19,228 nucleotides of DNA from Methanosphaera sp. SHI613 (GTDB lineage: Archaea > Methanobacteriota > Methanobacteria > Methanobacteriales > Methanobacteriaceae), in NCBI GenBank assembly GCA_003266145.1, contig MVJJ01000066.1:1-19228 (forward strand). The letters run 5' to 3'. The position numbers were made by a program, and so were the translations under genes. Below, in pieces: positions 15,769-19,228 of this stretch. The notes under the pieces were generated by a model. The model ran no database searches and was not told the origin of the DNA. It saw only the letters and a program-made list of their open reading frames with translations. Positions within the stretch are counted from its first letter, which is position 1; each line of letters begins with the position of its first letter.

Positions 15769-16917
15769 ATGGACATTAGCGACATCTTATTACATGATGA
15801 GACCATTTTTCAGGACATGACTGTATTCAACTCCGACTACATACCTGAAAACTTCAAGCTAAGACAAGCACAAATGGAAGAGATGGCATTTTCATTAAGA
15901 CCTGCCCTGCTTAAGGGCAAACCTACAAACAATCTAATACTCGGACCACCGGCAACAGGCAAGACAACCGCCATTAAAAAGTTATTTGAAATGGCCGAAT
16001 TTGACTGTGATGATGATATAATCTGTGTATACGTCAACTGCCAATTGCATTCTACGAAGTTCGACATATTCAGCCAGATATACAAGAAGATATTTGGCCA
16101 TGCCCCACCGGAAACAGGAGTTCCATTCGCAAGGATATACAATAAGATAATGAATGAACTTATCGAGTTAGATAAGTCCCTTATAGTTGCATTGGATGAT
16201 ATAAACCATCTATTTGCAGGTAACATGATAAGCAAGGTATTCTATGATATCCTACGAGCATATGAATCATTTGAAGGAGTGAGGACTGGAATATTTGCAG
16301 TACTGAGTGATGTGGACTTCAGGTATGTTCTTGACAAGAACGTAGGATCTATATTCAATGCCAATGAGATAAACTTCAACCCATACACATATGAAGAGAC
16401 GTATAAGATACTTGAAGAGAGGGCGCGTCTCGGATTTTTCCCGGGCGTCATATCAGATGAACTTATAGAACAGATAACCGACTATACCTATGAAAGTGGA
16501 GACATTCGGATGGGTATCGACCTGTTAAGAAGCAGTGGAAACAATGCGGAGATAAACGCTTCACGTAAAATCAGCAAACAAGATGTGGACAAGGCAATAG
16601 AAAGTGCCACCAACATGAACCTCAAGTACCTCCTGGATACGCTTAATGAAAAAGAACAAAAGTTGCTTTTATACATTGCAAGAGCAAATGATGATGAGGA
16701 TATGACATCCGGTAAGCTATACAAGGGTTATAAGCGTGAATGTGACATAAGCTATGCAACATTCAATCGCCAGATAAACAAGCTGGAGTTTTACAGGCTG
16801 ATAGACACCACATATACAGGTGCCGGCAAAAAGGGAAAAAGCAGAATCATCACATTACGATTTGATGACAATGAAATAAAAGAATACCTCAAACAGCATG
16901 CCCCTAAATTATATTAA
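15769..16917 (+). CDS. cdc6: Orc1/Cdc6-family replication initiator ATPase
   Basis: A 382-residue AAA+ protein. Walker A GPPATGKT (residues 59-66), Walker B LIVALDD (138-144), a sensor 1 region around LSDVDF (179-184) and a sensor 2 Arg in GDIRMGIDLLR (R247) are all present, followed by a C-terminal winged-helix domain (about 290-382). Such proteins bind origin repeats and load MCM helicase. The GGAGG ribosome site is 8 bases before ATG 15769. The archease neighbour matches the arrangement I recall for Cdc6-2 (MTH1599/MTH1598) of Methanothermobacter, so this is more likely the second paralogue than the origin-linked one. I saw no cluster of origin-type repeats in the spacers here. Confidence 0.92.
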   Translation: MDISDILLHDETIFQDMTVFNSDYIPENFKLRQAQMEEMAFSLRPALLKGKPTNNLILGPPATGKTTAIKKLFEMAEFDCDDDIICVYVNCQLHSTKFDIFSQIYKKIFGHAPPETGVPFARIYNKIMNELIELDKSLIVALDDINHLFAGNMISKVFYDILRAYESFEGVRTGIFAVLSDVDFRYVLDKNVGSIFNANEINFNPYTYEETYKILEERARLGFFPGVISDELIEQITDYTYESGDIRMGIDLLRSSGNNAEINASRKISKQDVDKAIESATNMNLKYLLDTLNEKEQKLLLYIARANDDEDMTSGKLYKGYKRECDISYATFNRQINKLEFYRLIDTTYTGAGKKGKSRIITLRFDDNEIKEYLKQHAPKLY

Positions 16918-16947
16918 GACTTCCTTAATATAATCACACTTTTTTTT
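16908..16947 (+). terminator. Perfect 11-bp terminator hairpin overlapping the cdc6 stop codon
   Basis: ATTATATTAAG (16908-16918) and its exact complement CTTAATATAAT (16924-16934) enclose a 5-base loop and are followed, after CACAC, by eight T residues (16940-16947). The left arm contains the cdc6 TAA (16915-16917). This is a classical stem-plus-U-tract layout. Archease starts only 25 bases after the T-run, so the signal either separates the units or attenuates read-through. Confidence 0.65.
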
Positions 16948-16972
16948 AAATGACATATAGGAAATTATTATT

Positions 16973-17395
16973 ATGGATAGATTCAATTATTTTGAGACAA
17001 CAGCAGATATTGGAATAGAAGTGACAAGTTCTAACTTAAATGATGCATTCATAAACTCTGCATTAGCTACGATGAATCTTGTCACGGATGTGGATAAAAT
17101 TGAAGCGGTAAAAACAGAAATGGTGGATTTGGAATCAGAAGATTTGGATGCACTGCTTTATGACTGGATAACCGAAATCATCATGCTGATGAACAGTGAC
17201 TTTTTTATTGCAAGCAGATACGAATTGAATATAACCAGAGACGACAATTATAAGTTACATGCAACATTACACGGTGATGTATATGATACCACCAAATATA
17301 ATTATAAGACCGAAGTAAAGGCCATCACATATCACCTGATGCAGATAGAACAGGATGATGATAAATATCATCTCAGATTCATTGTAGACATTTAG
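16973..17395 (+). CDS. Archease (RtcB RNA ligase activator)
   Basis: A 140-residue archease. Seen are the N-terminal ETTADIGIEV motif with its acidic residue, an internal DALLYDWITEIIMLMNSDFF segment, and the C-terminal EVKAITYHLMQIE strand that typify the family. Family knowledge: archease speeds guanylylation and turnover of RtcB, the ligase that joins tRNA halves after intron removal. No rtcB is in the window. An AGGAAA ribosome site precedes ATG 16973. It lies between cdc6, behind a terminator-like hairpin, and a helicase gene 28 bases downstream. Confidence 0.92.
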   Translation: MDRFNYFETTADIGIEVTSSNLNDAFINSALATMNLVTDVDKIEAVKTEMVDLESEDLDALLYDWITEIIMLMNSDFFIASRYELNITRDDNYKLHATLHGDVYDTTKYNYKTEVKAITYHLMQIEQDDDKYHLRFIVDI

Positions 17396-17423
17396 ATAAT
17401 AATCATAAAAAAGGGATTCTGAT

Positions 17424-19228
17424 ATGAGAAGATATATTGAAAGACTCATTACATTAATCAACTATGAAAGGGAAGAAGAAGTTAAGGTAATGATTAATGA
17501 AATCAAGAAGATGACGGCCTATGAAAGAGAACAGATAGGAAGGGCCGTCAACAACATGAAGGGAAAACGTCTTGCCAATGAATTGGGCTCAACCATTGTC
17601 CAATACGGTAGGAAAAAAAGAATAGACTGTGAGATTAACGTGGGAGATGTTGTCCTGATAAGTACGGATAACCCACTTAAAAGTAATCTTACGGCAACAG
17701 TAACCGAAAAGGGAGGAAAGTACATCAAGGTGGCATTTGAATCGAAAGTTCCACGTTGGGCATTGAAAAAAAAGGTACGCTTGGATTTGTACGTAAACGA
17801 CATTACATTCAGAAGAATGGAGGATAACCTAAGGAATCTTTCCATCAATACCAAGCATGCGCTCGAATATCATTTGAACATGAAAAGTCCGAAAAAGTCG
17901 GATGAGGTCTACCTTGAATATATCGACACGTCGCTTAACCAGTCCCAGAAGGAGGCCGTTAAAAATGCCCTTTCAAGTCCGGACTTTTATCTGATACATG
18001 GACCATTCGGAACAGGTAAGACCAGAACGCTCGTTGAGTTGATATATCAGGAGCTAAGACAGAACAACAGGGTACTGGCGACGGCCGAAAGTAACACTGC
18101 CGTTGATAATCTTCTTGAAAGACTGGCAAAAAACGATAAGATAAAAATAACCCGATTAGGTCATCCGCAAAGGGTATCTAAGGACAATATAAAACATACC
18201 CTTGCATATAAGGTAAATTCACATCCTTTAGGTGCCAATCTTGAAAGCTATTATAATATTATTGATGAGTATCGTGAGGAAAAGAAGTACTATAAGAAAC
18301 CTACCCCACAGTATAGGCGTGGCCTGACTGATAACCAGATTAAGCAGTATGCCAACAAAAACAAGTCCTCGAGGGGAGTGGACTCCAAGACGATACAGTC
18401 CATGGCACGTTGGATTGACTATGATGAGAAGATGAATGAAATCTATGACAAGGTCAAGGTACTTGAAAACAAGATTATCAAGGAGATAATAGATGACAGC
18501 GACGTGATTGTATCTACAAATTCATCCGCCGCCCTTGATGTGATTAGCCAGTACAAGTTTGACGTGGCAATAATCGATGAGGCATCACAGACTACCATAC
18601 CTAGCGTTCTGATACCGATTTCAAAGGCACATAGATTCATACTTGCAGGTGATCATAAACAGCTGCCCCCAACCATAATCAGCACAGATGCGTATGAATT
18701 GGAGGATACTCTATTTGAGTCATTGATTGAGAAGTATCCATATAAGGCCAAGCTTCTTAACATACAGTATCGTATGAACAAGAAGCTTATGAACTTTCCT
18801 AATGGGGAGTTTTATGATAATCTACTGGAGACATATTCTGGAATATCAGACATTACATTAAATGACCTGGCGGATATTGATGAGGAGAGGGTGTTGGAGT
18901 TTATTGATACGCATGACATGTCAGACAATAGGGAATCCCACATCAATGATTCCAAGTCATACATCAACAGAACCGAGGCAAGAATTTGCATAGAATTGGC
19001 TAACGATTACATCAGCAAGGGAATCCGAAAGGATGATATTGGCATTATCAGTCCCTACGCGGACCAGGTCAAATTAATTTCGGAGCATGTTGACGTTGAG
19101 GTTAAAAGTGTTGACGGATTTCAGGGTCGTGAAAAGGAAATCATCATCATATCAACTGTCCGTAGCAATGACAATAGGGAGATTGGCTTTTTAAATGATC
19201 TTAGACGTTTGAATGTGGCGATAACCCG
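17424..19228 (+). CDS. UPF1-like superfamily 1 helicase, C-terminus cut by window edge
   Basis: An open frame of 601 complete codons runs off the right edge. After a basic, probably nucleic-acid-binding N-terminal domain (about 1-170) come the SF1B motifs: Q-type LNQSQKEAV, Walker A GPFGTGKT (residues 193-200), Ia ATAESNTAVDNLLERL, II DEAS (385-388), III LAGDHKQLPPT, IV LNIQYRMN, V VDGFQGREKEIIIIS and the start of VI RRLNVAIT at the edge. A Lys/Tyr-rich insert between Ia and II contains a SRG motif. This is the Dna2/NAM7/IGHMBP2 type of archaeal helicase that unwinds RNA or DNA 5' to 3'; the substrate is unknown. Only some tens of residues are probably missing. ATG 17424 has an AAGGGAT site and follows archease closely. 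Confidence 0.9.
   Translation, partial: MRRYIERLITLINYEREEEVKVMINEIKKMTAYEREQIGRAVNNMKGKRLANELGSTIVQYGRKKRIDCEINVGDVVLISTDNPLKSNLTATVTEKGGKYIKVAFESKVPRWALKKKVRLDLYVNDITFRRMEDNLRNLSINTKHALEYHLNMKSPKKSDEVYLEYIDTSLNQSQKEAVKNALSSPDFYLIHGPFGTGKTRTLVELIYQELRQNNRVLATAESNTAVDNLLERLAKNDKIKITRLGHPQRVSKDNIKHTLAYKVNSHPLGANLESYYNIIDEYREEKKYYKKPTPQYRRGLTDNQIKQYANKNKSSRGVDSKTIQSMARWIDYDEKMNEIYDKVKVLENKIIKEIIDDSDVIVSTNSSAALDVISQYKFDVAIIDEASQTTIPSVLIPISKAHRFILAGDHKQLPPTIISTDAYELEDTLFESLIEKYPYKAKLLNIQYRMNKKLMNFPNGEFYDNLLETYSGISDITLNDLADIDEERVLEFIDTHDMSDNRESHINDSKSYINRTEARICIELANDYISKGIRKDDIGIISPYADQVKLISEHVDVEVKSVDGFQGREKEIIIISTVRSNDNREIGFLNDLRRLNVAIT

Overview
The window looks like chromosomal DNA of a gut-type methanogenic archaeon of the order Methanobacteriales, most likely Methanosphaera or a close Methanobrevibacter relative. 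The reasons are: archaeal-only proteins (aIF2-gamma, aIF5B without a long N-terminal extension, Rpb7/Spt4 homologues, archaeal dephospho-CoA kinase, Cdc6/Orc1, archease, a DGGGP-synthase-like prenyltransferase); GGAGG/GGTGAT ribosome sites; AT-rich TATA-type intergenic DNA; and a giant Asn/Thr-rich adhesin-like surface protein. The genus is an inference; no 16S gene is present.

Layout. (1) Positions 1-4942, minus strand: the N-terminal 1,647 codons of a huge secreted adhesin-like protein, with a signal peptide, a right-handed beta-helix region and then tandem Ig-like repeats; it runs off the left edge. (2) 4943-5701: AT-rich spacer holding the adhesin promoter/leader and the end of the next operon. 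(3) 5702-13883, minus strand: a long conserved information-processing cluster, read in the order rpl7ae, rps28e, rpl24e, ndk, infB, rps6e, eif2g, PIN-domain gene, ppa, rpoE1, rpoE2, GTP-dependent dephospho-CoA kinase, rps24e, rps27ae. It joins ribosomal proteins, two GTPase initiation factors, two RNA polymerase subunits, nucleotide/pyrophosphate housekeeping and a coenzyme A enzyme. (4) 13884-14925: about 1 kb of divergent spacer with a possible structured RNA, a striking perfect palindrome and a 47-residue single-TM protein. (5) 14926-19228, plus strand: ubiA-family lipid enzyme, cdc6/orc1, archease and a UPF1-like superfamily 1 helicase that runs off the right edge.

The most interesting items are: the PIN-domain (Fcf1-like) gene, whose first catalytic Asp lies in a different frame from the rest, joined at a textbook -1 slippery heptamer A_AAT_TTT directly followed by four in-frame TGA codons; a perfect 12-bp palindrome over the likely start of transcription of a tiny membrane-protein gene, with a competing CCCC partner before the ribosome site; a candidate structured RNA at about 14170-14365; a perfect 11-bp terminator hairpin overlapping the cdc6 stop codon; and two small ribosomal protein genes (rps27ae, rpl24e) that are easy to miss. 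All functional calls rest on motif recognition by eye; no database search was run.
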